From NCBI GenBank assembly GCA_019973155.2, contig BPQB01000060.1:141305-205304 (forward strand): a stretch of 64,000 nucleotides of DNA, read 5' to 3'. The notes under the pieces were generated by a model. That model saw only the letters and a list, made by a program, of their open reading frames with translations, was not told the origin of the DNA and ran no database searches. The stretch's first letter is position 1. Every line of letters begins with the position of its first letter. The DNA comes from Phanerochaete sordida. Lineage: Eukaryota; Basidiomycota; Agaricomycetes; Polyporales; Phanerochaetaceae. The translations under genes were made by a program, and so were the position numbers. Shown one piece after another: positions 26,058-37,056 of the stretch.

Positions 26058-27011
26058 TATACCAAATTAACGGTACGTTACTTACCGTAACGTTCCGTTA
26101 CTTCCCGCTAATCCCAACGCTTGTAAGTTAATTTGCGCGATACTAACGTGGCTCAATTACCTGAAATCGACACCAACATGGCTTAGGTGACCTAGAAGTC
26201 GATCTGTAATGTCCTGGACGTCGTCCGCAGAGGCGGCTTCAACCGCACATTCCATATTGGGATACCGAAGCGCCTGTCGCTGTCGCGTCGGTCTACGCCG
26301 CCTTACGTCCTTGAGTTCACTACCATCCACCGCGAGCGACATGCGCGACTAGGCTTGCATGTCTCCGGACGCTCTGGTATTGACTAAGGCTGACCTATTC
26401 CTGCCAGAGAAGGCCGTGCTCTGGCCGCTGTTATGGCTGTAGGTGCGTGTCCATGAGTGCTGCAGATGGCCACTACAGTCATGCTCATTGCAGGCATGCA
26501 GATAAGGGGACAATATCGTAGCAATGACAAGATGGTACTGTCTGTACATCATGAACGTGGCCTGAAAGCTTTGCATGGACCTGCCTGTGTGTAACCGTCC
26601 AACAGTAAGTTCCCGCAAGCACAAGTTACATCACGTTAGCTCCTGCAAGCGAAAGTTATATCACGTTAGTGCCCGTCACTTGCCGCGGGCGACCGTTAGC
26701 AAGTGTTGCTTTGCTAGCCACCATTTTCTGCTTCGAAAAACGCGCATATAGCTAACTGCGGCGGGCAAGCGACGGCTGCGAGGCCTGACCGCTGTCAGCC
26801 ACTCGGCTGACTTAGTTTTGGGCTCGATGCGACCCATAATGGGTATTTATCTGGTAAAACCTGGCCGCCTCCTCGAATCGCGGTGCAAACATGCCAAAAA
26901 GCGGTGAGATTGGTACTTAAAACATATCCCATTTGCTTCCGCTAATCGGCGGCTCCGAGGTCATCTGCTGCTTTTCTTGTCCTCGACGACGACGTTTCAG
27001 GTGCCTGGCAC
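26045..27011. other. Left subterminal region of the element
   Basis: A non-coding region before the transposase ATG. It contains GTTA-rich words at 26,048-26,150 and a tandem pair of about 31 bases at 26,610-26,677, each copy with GCAAGC, AAGTTA and ATCACGTTAG. No other gene is seen; the transposase promoter should be here. Confidence 0.5.
26610..26677 (+). repeat. Tandem subterminal repeat (two copies of about 31 bases)
   Basis: Two adjacent copies share the words GCAAGC, AAGTTA and ATCACGTTAG at the same spacing. The last word recurs near 33,761 and at 35,049 and 35,075, always in plus orientation, and fits a transposase-binding subterminal repeat. Confidence 0.55.
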
Positions 27012-30000
27012 ATGATACGACGCTTCCTGGGGAAGCTCCTGGGCTTGGCTGACGTCGCCCGCCCGGCGAAGGACCCTGCAGCCGCTCACGAGAGCTCTCG
27101 AAAGCGTAAGAGCCGCGGTCATCACCGTCGTTCGAAGAAAAAAGGTGCATACACTCCCCTGCCTCTGTGTGCCTCAGTCGTTTATTTTTTGGGCTCTCTA
27201 GATCTCCCAGACGGTTCTCAGAGACACGGGGCGAAGGGTAGAGAGGGGGAGGTGCGAGAAGACGAATTTGCGCAGCGCAGCAGGGAGTCGCACAGCGGTG
27301 CGTCTGATAGCTATTCTTTGACGAATGACCCTCTCACAAGCGCACCTTTCAGCAGGTCATTTGCATGCTCCCACCGAGTCAAATCGCCGTCAAGATGGAG
27401 AGGAAGAAGTGAGGACCAGAGGACGCCCAGTATCACGGAGTCGAGGCCGTTCTAGCGGTGCGTACAGCTATCTTTCGCTCGTCATGAAAGTACTAATATC
27501 ATCTAGACCGCCGGCGGACCCCCGAGACACCATGCTCGTCCTCCGAGTCGCGTTCCCGCTCTCGCCACCGCCATCTTTCCCGCTCTGGTGCTCGCTACCG
27601 TCATGCAGCTCATGCAGCAAGCAGGTCTCGATCCAGACGAGAATCTCGGTCACGGAAACGTCGTTCCCACCGCCACCACTCTCGCGATGCGGCAGGAGGG
27701 CGCAGAGGGCGCTCTCGAGACCGAGATACCAAGCGAAAGTACCACCGCTCACGATCCAGCTCGTGCGATTGTCGTGACTGTCGACATTCGAGCCGTCATC
27801 AACACCACCGGGGCCGATCTCATGCACACCACCGCCACCGCTCCGCGTCCCCGATGCGCTCAAGACGACGATCCAGATCGGCCTCGTACCGTGCTACTAG
27901 ACGGTACAGGCGCGACCCGTCGTCTTGCACGCGATATAGTCGATCCTCAAACTCTTCCGGGCGGTCAGATTCCTCCAGCGCAGCCTCGAAGGCTCAGTTT
28001 GGCGCAGATAACCGCAGCCAGGATGCCGTAGACAAATGTAGGATCGAATAGCTTCCCCTGAGGGTCGCCTATGCTCATTTACGCTTTTCCCTAGCCTCTC
28101 GCGACTACCCCGATGGCGACGTCGAGTGGGAGGTCCCAGACGCACCTGAGCACCGCGTACATGATCCCATGTGGCGTCGGAACAAGTGGGTGTGGCGCAA
28201 CAACGGACATACGCATTACAAGGGCTACAAGAACGCAAAGAAGACCGTCTGCTGCGGGGTCCTCATGTGTCGCAAGTGCAATACGCTCGTCCGTCCCCTA
28301 ACACAGACTGCTTCCCGGAAGGAGCAGCTCAAGATGTTCTGCCCAAACATGCACTGTCTCCATGCGGACCTGATCCACATCCCATGCAAGGCGCACTCTA
28401 TCCGCTACGAGATCACACGAGACGGCCAAACGTTCCTTCGTTGGGTGCACATCGGCAAGCATGACCACCCTCGCCCTCCTGGCGGTAACCTCAGCAAGAA
28501 CGAGTACAACGCTGTCGTCGCTGAAGTCAAGCGTCGTCCTGAGGCAACGGCACACCAATACCGCGCCGGTAGCGACATCCCCGGCTCCCGTCCTCTCGCA
28601 GAAATCAACCCCACCCTTGCCAACCCTCGACGAGCACAGTATGTAACCGCACAGGTCAAGGACGACCAGGGCATTCCGCGGCCTTCAGGTCGAAAATCAC
28701 GCAACGGAGCGTTCTCGTTGTTCGAAGCTGTCGAGGCATTGGAGCAGGAGATCAACGCGTCCGTTGTTGTTGACTCCAGTGTAACACGCCCTTCGTTCAT
28801 ATCAATCCAGACTAAGTTCATGCGGCTTGCGCTCGATGAAGCTATCGCAGACTGGTCTCGGACGTTGCCTGGTGAGGCCCTGGCGAGCCGGCATGGGTTT
28901 GTCAGCGACGGAGACCATACCTTCTTCAACAAAGGCACTCTGCTTGCGACATGCGTGTTCAATGTCACGCTTAATGCATGGGTCCCTGTCCTGTACACCT
29001 GGGTTCTACATCTCGATACCGACCACTACCTCGCCCACTTCCGCACCCTCAACAAGCAAATAGTCGAAGCCGCAGGTGACAAGTTCGATCCAGAGATGCT
29101 ATCTGCGGTATGTATCCGTGGTTCCTCTCCTACAGAACCGAGGCTCATCATGTACAGGTGTTCGATTTTTCGCAGGCGCAGCTTGCAGCCCACAAGGAGG
29201 CCTTTGCAGAGACCATGATGGCGCGTCTCCCTGGAAGCGCTCTGCTGTCCGAGCCTGCCTACAAAGCACAGATGGAAGCCTTCAGAGAGCAAGCCGGACG
29301 GTTCAGCAAAGGATGTGAGGTCCATTTCAGGTCCTCTGTCCAGCGTGTCAAGCAAGACTCCGCGCTCGTACCTGTTGAGCATGTGCAACTGCTCGACAAC
29401 TTCGTTCATCTCGCCCTCAGCAGCAAGACATCGGCTGAGGAGTTTGATGAAGCGGTCTCCGACCTCAAGACCCGCTTCCCTCATCTCCAGAACTGGTTGA
29501 AGTGGTGGCTTCGACCACAAATCGCACCTCTTATCTTCCCTGCCCGCCAGACGATGGACGACTCTCTTGCAAAGAAGATCCCGAAGACCTCGAACCCGAT
29601 TGAGACACAACACTCCTTGCTTCACCATGCCTGCGGCAGAGACCACGATCCGCTGTCTGGCTTAAAAGAAATCAATCGGTACGCAGAGACATTCCGGCTT
29701 CAATACGAGGCGATTCGAGGTGAGTTCCACCATCTAATTTGCACGATCCTCGTGTTCTGATATCGTATAGATGGTCACATACAGCCGTCCAATCGCATTC
29801 AGGCCGCGCGACCCAAGACGCAGAGGAATTACGGAGAGAATGACGGCAAGCCTCCGCAGACAATGCTCAGCCTCACCGCTGCAGACAGCCGACTGCAAGC
29901 TCTCAAATCACGCGAGGCCGCAGAGAAGACCTTGGCTCGCCCGGGACTATCCTCCCGTGACTTGTACACGCGCGACTTTGGGATGCGTCCATTCATATCC

Positions 30001-33000
30001 TATCGATTTCACGAGCACTCGTGTTACATCGACACCGCGCAGGAGCTCTGGTTCCGTGCGTACGTTCTATGGGACCCTACGTTTCGCGAAACCTTCCTCG
30101 CAATTGTGGTCGCCAAGGACAGCGCCCTCTTCTCCCTTTTCTGGAGCTATAATCAGCGCCTTCGTCGTATCGCAAACGGTGACGGCGTACATGGTGCTAC
30201 ACCTGAAGGGGACGAGGTCTCTCCCGCTCAGCAGGACGCTGCTGTAGACAGCACTCGAGGACGTGAAGGTCGCGGAGGGCGGAAGCGTGGGCGCGGGCGT
30301 GGACGTGGGCGTGGACGTGGGCGCGGACATGGGCGAGGCCGTGGGCGAGGCCGTGGGCAAGGGCGAGGAGACAGCTCAGGAGGCCTTCCCTCTGGAAGCG
30401 AAAGCGATAGTGACGAGGACGACGAGCTGGATCATCCCCCGAGGCCGCAGCCTGCTCGCGTTCTGCGATCCGCTAAGGGCAAGGCCGTTCTGCGCACGCT
30501 TGACGCTACCGATGACAGCATCCGGCATGTCCTCGACTCACTTCGAACGTCCCAGCGAGCGGCGACGCATGCCATCACGCAGGAATGGTCCCTGTACAAG
30601 CTGGGAGAGGACGGTCAGAGTACGCGATGGATGACGAGGGCGATCATGGTGCGTACCTGGTCCGAACAGCGCCTGCAGGTCGATATTGACACGGCGATCT
30701 AAAGGATAACACGAACGAGTCTACGCGGGCAATCTTTGGCCTTCAGCACCACGCCCTACTCCGCTGCAAGTTCGGCCACCTCCATGTTGCTCTACGGACA
30801 GATCCTGTCCCCTTCTTTTCGGTCGGACGTCGCGATATCGAGCGTGCTCGCGCTGCTGCCGAGGACGAGTTAGATGGCGGGGTAGCCCTCGATCTCGGCC
30901 TCTTCTTTACGCATCTGCTGCCACGTCAGGGGAAGAAAACCAGCATCGACTCCTTCGCATATGGAGCAGGACCGAAACTCACCGATCTATCCCTCACCGC
31001 GCAGTGCCCCCATCGTCCTAGCTGCTTAGAAGATGCCGACCTATGCGCCGTTCAGACAGCATGGCCCCAAATTCTTCATGTCTGGCCAGAGCCAGGCGCG
31101 CTGTCTGGTGACGACGAGACATCGAACTGGGACCTCTTGGCGACTTCTGAGACCTTCGTGATCAGCTCTAGGTCTACGCGGCGGCAGAACGAAAGACGGA
31201 ACGCGGCCAACGGAGAGCTGACCGTCGTGCCCGAGGGGGTGTCATACCGGCTAGTCGGACGACAGCTGCTAAACAAAAAGGCCTCTCACTTCACTGCCCA
31301 ACTTCTCATCGAAGGACGCACTTACCTCTACGACGATCTGGCCAATCAGGGAGTCCTGGTCGATATCGGAGGTGTGGACGCCATTCTGGAGCCGCGTGAA
31401 GACGCCACATTCTGGGTGTATCACAGGGAGACCGACAGTTTCGTGAGTGAATATCACTTAGTCAAGCAATATCAAGGCTCACCCTGAGCAGGTGACCGAG
31501 CAGGATATCGCCTATCTTCGCTCGACACCGTCCGACGAGCTATTCCGTCGTCAGGATGCACCTATTGTGATCAGAGACACACCTGCGTCCTCAAACAGGG
31601 ATGTACCGACGTCTGACGCGGCTCCTGTCCGCGCACCCAACGGGCCCACCACATCAAAAGCTCCAGAACGACCAGAAGTCTCTGCGATCCGCAAGGCTGC
31701 AGATGACGATGCTCGCTTCGCCGATCTGCTCCGTGGATTTGATAAGCATCCTGATCAGATTGAGGAGCAGAGAGCGAAGCGCACCATCGACTGCGCCGTC
31801 TGCCATGCTACCGGAACTGGAGGCAGCATGCTGCATACGATCCAGTGCTCCAAGTGCCACCTTTGTTCGCACTGGAAGTGTATCAAGGAGCAGTTCGGAC
31901 CGGACCAGCGCGATCATGTCAATCTCGCTGAGTGGAAGTGTCCAGGTCGATGTGATGGGAGTGTTGCTCTCTGGAACGACAGGCTGTAAGTGTTTATCCT
32001 TTGATGTGCGCCAGATGACTTACCAAATTTCCAGAGTTGGCCAGTTCATCTTTTACCATACGGTGTCGCACGGGAAGATCTACGCAGCAAGAATTACTGC
32101 AAGAGTCGAGAACCATGCGATTATAGAGTGGTTCGAGGGGAACATCTACGCAAAATCGCAGAAGCCCAAGGAGCGCACCAGGAGAGTTCCTATTCATCGA
32201 TGTGCCGCCGCTATGGCCGCGCAGGGCGAGGGATATCCTGGAGAGCAGGTAAGATGTCATGGTACCCTGCATATATGATATCGAGACTCACAGTCACTTG
32301 ACTTGCAGTTCGGCAAACTTCTCTGGCCCATCCGCTTCTGTGACGAGGCTCTGGACTCTCACGAATATGCGAATCCTAGTCTGCGAGGTCAGCTCGAGGG
32401 AGCATTCCATGCGATCCTGGAGATCCTCACCGGGAGGCGCAAACATCTGCTCATGCAGCGCTTCGAAATGTGCGTCTTGGGTGAGGGCCTCGCTTCGCAG
32501 AACCGGATCGTGCGATGGTACGGCCTCTACAAGATCTCTATCCTTGACGGCGATGAGTCGCTTTTTGGGCCACTTCTCCTCGACCTCACGCAGCGCCTTG
32601 AGCGTATTCCCCCTTCAGAGAGGATCTACGGGCCTCGAGGCAGTACAGGCGACCTTGTTAGCGGCCCAGGAAAGCTGCTATTCCGGCTGGTGATCCTGCG
32701 GGAGTACCTGGGTCGGCAGCCATGTGACGACGACGAGATCTATCGACTGGTCGATCGGACCGTGGACTGGAAGGCTTTTGAGAAGATTAGCAAAGCAGGT
32801 ACCTCAAGCCATGTCAGCAAAGACGTACCGATGGACGACGATAGTGGTGCGTTCCTGGGATGATGGGCGCAGGAATCCGAGCTAATTAGACTTTTCAGAG
32901 ACGGAGCCTTGGACCGAACCGTCTTATCGTATCCTGCGAAGGCTCACTTCCCCAGAACAAGCCTTAGCAGCACGCCTCGGCTGGCAGGAGACGACCCGCG

Positions 33001-33347
33001 AGGTCGATGATAAGGCGTCGGTGCATCCACTCATTCCCAACGCAGAGACGGTGCACGTCGACAAGAAGGCCAAGTATTCCCTACCAGAGAGCGAGCCGTC
33101 AGCGTATGTGATGGTCACGGACGACTCACCTCCGCATGCATGGCCTGTTTCGCTATCGCAGGGGCTGAGCGGCGGTCCGGCATACACTCCTGGGGGACTC
33201 GACGCGGAGATCGCTGTCACACAGCGTCCTCGGCCAAAGCCCAAGCCAGTGGTGAAGAGAAAGCCCCAGAGTCCCGCAAGTGACGAGCCAGTCGCCAAAA
33301 GGCTTCGTAGCCAAGCGGGCGACGGAACTGCTGGCGTGTCAGGATGA
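27012..33347 (+). CDS. Giant transposase: RS region, GCM zinc domain, MULE-like DDE core, cysteine peptidase, PHD
   Basis: Twelve exons join in consistent phase to 1,913 codons with no stop. Residues about 45-285 are Arg/Ser/His-rich. Residues about 290-412 are a GCM domain (WRRNKWVWRNNGHTHYKGY, CCGVLMCRKC, FCPNMHCLHADLIHIPCKA, HDHPRPP). A Mutator-like core follows, with SDGDHTFF (D557/D559), VFDFSQAQ (D626) and NPIETQHSLLHH (E772). A papain-fold, USP-like peptidase is suggested by HSCYIDTAQELWFRA (C895), ASHFTAQLL (H1298) and YLYDDL (D1313/1314), interrupted by a Gly-Arg repeat near 973-1015 and an acidic patch. A PHD-like finger (C1450-C1503) and a short reader-like segment (FIFYHTVSHGKIYAARITA) follow. 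GCM/WRKY-type fingers are known from MULE transposases; the peptidase call is inference from three boxes. Confidence 0.8.
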
Positions 33348-33798
33348 CGAGTAGTGCTGAGTTCAACACTTTCCTATTTCGTCCATTGCCCAAGTGGCGT
33401 CTTTGTCGCTGTTTGGTGCCGTCGAGGGACCGAAGCATGGTTATTCTCCTGTATGTACCAAGTATTCTCAGCTACGATGTATAGATGCGCACGATTTGTG
33501 ATACATACCTGCATGATCCTTAGTGGAAGCATTGGACGAGAGTGCCGTTGAATGCTTCCATGATGTCATCGTGACTCCTGGCACCGCGGACCCGGTGAAC
33601 TATCAACTGCATCGACCGCCGCTCGCTCTGCAGCTCACGTTTCTGCGCGATTAGAGCAATTCGAGAAGGTGATTGCTAGAACACGTTAAGGAACGTTACA
33701 AAACGTTACCAAAAGCTAGCCAAAGTAACTTGAAGTTAGCGCAAGTTAAGTCACATTCGCTCACGTTAGCAAACGTTAACTCAAGCAACGTCAAGTTA
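33348..33798. other. Transposase 3' flank and subterminal GTTA repeats
   Basis: After the transposase stop there are about 320 bases without features. From 33,679 to 33,798 follows a dense run of CGTTA, AGTTA and GTTAC words, including CCAAAGTAACTTG at 33,720-33,732, which matches the element tips. The NRPS-like fragment starts directly after it. Confidence 0.5.
33679..33798 (+). repeat. GTTA-rich subterminal repeat cluster
   Basis: About a dozen short words of the type CGTTA or AGTTA fall within 120 bases. CCAAAGTAACTTG (33,720) is in the same orientation as the left tip and inverted relative to 35,136-35,148, sharing 13 identical bases with the latter. Confidence 0.6.
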
Positions 33799-34980
33799 TG
33801 CACACCCGACGCTCGACGTGACGAGGAGGCGCACGAGCTGCGGCGCGGCGGCAGCGACGTCGACGAGTCGGTGCACGCCCGCGACCTGATCCTCGAATGA
33901 CTGCAGCGCGAGGTTGAAGTTCACCGTCCATGCGTTGTGGATCACGTGCGCTACAGGCGTGATGACCGCCTCGTACTGCGCGTCGTCGAGCCCGGACTTG
34001 TCGCGGGTGACCTCGCCCACGAGCGAGCAAAGCCGCGGGCCGTTGAGCAGGTCTTCGGGGAGCTCGCGTGCTCGGAACGCCGCCTGCTCGCACGCCCGCG
34101 GCTCGAGAGAACCGGAGCGACCGTGTAGAGTGTAGATGCGCGCAATGCGCGGCTAGTCGAGCAGATACGCGAAGATGTGCGATCCGATGTTTCCAGTCGA
34201 GCCCGTGAGGAGCACGACACGCTCGTCGCCATCGGAGAGTGCGATGTCATTTCCTGCGCGCGCGACAGGCAGGTCCCTGGTGTACTTGGTGATGAGTGCG
34301 CGCAAGGCGTCCGCGGAGTCGCGTGCGTGCGTCGCCGCGGAAGGGTCGTCGAGGGTGGATAGGGCGGCTGCGAGCCCTGCAATCGTCGGGGGCTCAAAGA
34401 CGAGGTTCACATAGACGCGCTGCATGGCCTCGCGCGCACGCAGGCTGCCCGCGGCGCGCAGCGTGCAAATGATACGGTTGCGCAAGAAGGTCACGCTGAG
34501 GCTGCGGGGGCATTAGCCGTGGGCGTATATGCATACAGCGCGATAAACGTACCTATCGAAGCCCTGCTGGAAGACGTCGGCGCCGGATGCGACGGGTTGT
34601 CCGTGCAAAATGAGGCTCTGCGCCTGCTCTACGAGCCACGGCCCGAATCCGGCGGCGTCCCACGTGCAAAGCGGCACGATGCCTTGGCTGCTCGTGCTCT
34701 GCGCAATGGTGTCGTAGACTCGTAGCTGCGCAGCCTGATGAGCACCCGCTCTGATGCGCCATGCCAAAGCACTTACAGAGCTTCAACTTCCTTCATGTGC
34801 ACCGCCAACACCTGCTTGCGTATGGTCGTTCCCTTCGCCGCGCGGGGTAAGGGCCTGTCGCACACCAACACCACCACGATGTGCGGGTCAGACTACCCCG
34901 TAGACGTCGATCCGTGCTTTCGAGCCCAAAGCGCATTTGCAGGGACGAAGGAGGTCACAAGGTCGCAGTCTGTGTGACGT
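33799..34980 (-). pseudogene. Fragment of an adenylate-forming (NRPS-like) reductase
   Basis: Three consecutive domain pieces are visible on the minus strand. The end of an adenylation domain reads LPRAAKGTTIRKQ. The carrier domain has its phosphopantetheine serine in GFDSLSVTFLRNRI, formed by splicing an intact intron. The start of a thioester-reductase domain shows the NAD motif LTGSTGNIGSHIFAYLLD and NAWTVNFNLALQSFEDQV. The reductase piece carries an in-frame TAG at 34,153-34,155 where the family has a charged residue, and breaks off at TSSVG, exactly where the GTTA repeats begin. The catalytic part of the adenylation domain and most of the reductase are absent. Such enzymes reduce aromatic or amino acids to aldehydes; this copy cannot. 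Confidence 0.82.
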
Positions 34981-35040
34981 TCGGTAGCATAGAGATATAA
35001 AATAGAACATAGAAGGTGCTACAACATAGGAGGAGATGAC

Positions 35041-35148
35041 TGCGGGACTCACGTTAGCTCAAGTTAATTTGGTTCACGTTAGCTCCGTTGGCGCCTAATC
35101 TCAGGCGCGGGACAAGTTAGTCAAAGTTAGGCCCCCAAGTTACTTTGG
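35041..35148. repeat. Right terminal and subterminal repeats of the element
   Basis: The run contains TCACGTTAGCTC at 35,049 and again at 35,075, a small palindrome (GCGCCTAATCTCAGGCGC) near 35,091, further AGTTAG words, and the terminal repeat ending in ACTTTGG at 35,148. P450-6 intron sequence resumes just after. Confidence 0.6.
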
Positions 35149-35162
35149 GCAGCCTCACTCAC

Positions 35163-36040
35163 GCCAAGGGAACAAGTCCACTATATTGATGTTAGAAGAG
35201 TCGTTTGTACATTCGGCGGGAGGAACGCACCCATCCAGACCTCGACCATTATCTCCTCTAGTGCACGAAGTGCCGCCTCTATGACTGAAACTGTTTCGTC
35301 CTCAGGCTGTATGTTTAGCGCATATACAACGTCTAGGATCACGGCGGCTGTTGCACTATCACTCCGTCAGCAGAGGTTGTACAGATGGCTAGAGCTGCTA
35401 CACTTACTATCGTAAATGTGCGGCAAACCTCTCAGGTGTCTCCAGCAAAAGTCGTACTGCTCTCCTCGCAGCCTTCGCCTGCTTCTCGTGGTACTCATAT
35501 ACCGTCGAAGGATGGAAGTGTTCATGGTAGAGCTTCCGCTGGTACCGCCACTCGTCCCCATATGCCATAAGCGCATTGATGCGGCCCCAGCCGGTTAACT
35601 CGTGCAACATGACAGTATTCGGCCTGGCATAACGCTCAGCATCGCATGGCGGAGGTTGGGGAGAAGGGACGCTCACCTGTCAGAGTAGATGCTCGAACGC
35701 TTGTCGAGAAGATCTTGAGCGGCGGCGACAGTATTGAGGACCACGAGATGTGACCCTAGCACTTCGTAGTGGACGACGTCCGACCCTGGGCAGTCATAGC
35801 TGACAAAACGACGCTCAGGAAGCAGCGAAGACGCGCACCATGTCGGCGTCCCTCGTCCCTGTACAAAACCCAAGCATGCTCGCGAGGCATCTCCAGCAGG
35901 TTTCTGATTATCGGAAGTCCTGCGGGTCCGGGTGGGTAGTGCGGTCGTCGCCTCCAAAGAGTGGCCAGTCGGACCCATGCAAAGACGAAACTAGCAACGG
36001 ATACTGCAAGAGCAGATGAGAAGGTCATCAGAAAACCCAT
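35163..36040 (-). pseudogene. Cytochrome P450-6, N-terminal half (split gene)
   Basis: These are the 5' exons of the P450 whose 3' part is at 24,888-25,967. They are: the anchor MGFLMTFSSALAVSVASFVF with YPPGPAGLPIIRNLLEMP; SDVVHYEVLGSHLVVLNT; DEWRYQRKLYHEHFHPSTV; and VILDVVYALNIQPED, followed by VDLFPW. After VDLFPW a good donor GTGAGTG opens an intron, and element repeats begin within 15 bases. Every other copy has next an exon like KYIPAWFPGAGFKRQA; it is on neither side, so roughly 200 bases were lost. Lys-Leu-Tyr in the C-helix region is unusual for the array. An alternative ATG lies 12 bases downstream. Confidence 0.85.
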
Positions 36041-37056
36041 AGCCGTGGGGACAGGCTAGCATACACATATTAGAGGTTGTAAGCAGCGGAACAGGTAAAG
36101 ACGGACGTTATGATTGAGTATATGCGGCGGTACTCGTGCTCTGCGACGCTTTGAGGATCAGAAGTCCAATACAGTAGGCTGCGATTGCTGCCGTAACAAT
36201 TACACGCTCTCACAGGATACTATGGGCTTGTCGGCAGCCGGTAACCATTCCGGTGTCCTCCCGAGTCCTCGTTACTTCTTTGACGATAAGGGTGAGGGGA
36301 AACCGCAGCATGCACGCTCGGTGCGAACGGCGTGGGTGTACGATACCCATACTGGCCCTTAGCGTCATCTCTAGTCTCGATGCACCACAGCGTACTGCTG
36401 CACAATCTCAGAATGTCCAATGCGGGTTCCGGTCTCCATAGTTTCTGTTTGAGTCATCCCGTGCGATGGGAGCGTGGCAATGCAAAACCTGCTGGTAGGG
36501 CTATAACCGGAGCGGAGGTCAGCTCGATACTCCTATACCGTTTTCCAATGGAATCAGCCTTACATCTAGTAACCTCTGGTGGCTTCAGGGCTCGCGCATC
36601 CTACTAAGGACCACCGTTCGGCATAGGCAGTTCTAGTGATATTGCTGTGGTCACCCTGCGATTTGAAGCCTAGATTGCTATAGAATACAAGAAGAATGTA
36701 CCCACTTCTCGTCTTCGAGCCGCGTCGATATAGACGGTGGCGAATGCTGGGAAGTTGGTGAACGTGCGCAGCTCGACGGGAAGGGGAGCGGAAGAGACGC
36801 GCCAACGAAGCCGTGGCGCCTCATGCTAAACGCCAGCGTGACGCTCCAAAAAGGCAGGAGGAGGTTGTGCGGGCTTACCGTCCCCCGCGAAGACAGAATT
36901 TGCCTTCTTATATAGCCGACGCGCGTTGAGGAATCGGGTTGACAAACCGGATCGCATATAAATTGGTAAATGGCAGAGCGTACATATTATTTCTCGAGAG
37001 TCAGCGCTGGCAACAGTTTCACGGGGACCGGTATCCTGGGGTCTGTGCAGCAGGGC
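36041..37056. other. Intergenic between P450-6 5' end and P450-7
   Basis: About 1 kb without an assignable gene. A minus-strand open stretch near 36,715-36,800 (reading VELRTFTNFPAFATVYIDA) is protein-like but short and unrecognised. Confidence 0.35.

Larger units (their letters stand above)
26020..35148. mobile_element. 9.1 kb Mutator-like element with GCM-type transposase, inserted in P450-6
   Basis: Both ends carry imperfect inverted repeats of 25 bases (26,020-26,044 and 35,124-35,148) starting CCAAAGTWACTTG; about 20 of 25 positions agree. Inside each end are clusters of GTTA/TAAC words and the shared word TCACGTTAGC. The element holds an intact 12-exon transposase gene on the plus strand and a broken NRPS-like fragment. 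It lies between two halves of one P450 gene. The transposase family predicts an 8-10 base target duplication, but flanks of 9 bases (cgatggtat and gcagcctca) do not match. So the true ends may differ, or flanking DNA was lost; a P450 exon is in fact missing at the junction. A composite of two elements is also possible. Confidence 0.65.

Noticed and set aside
28095..30648. Reading the element as a KDZ (Kyakuja/Dileera/Zisupton) transposon, common in mushrooms
   Set aside because: The cysteine pattern and WVWRN, CCGVLMCRKC and HDHPRPP words fit a GCM domain, and the catalytic words fit a Mutator-like core; no CxC-type KDZ repeats are seen.
26011..35157. A target-site duplication around the 9.1 kb element
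   Set aside because: The 9 bases next to the two tips (cgatggtat and gcagcctca) do not match, nor do shifted versions by eye.
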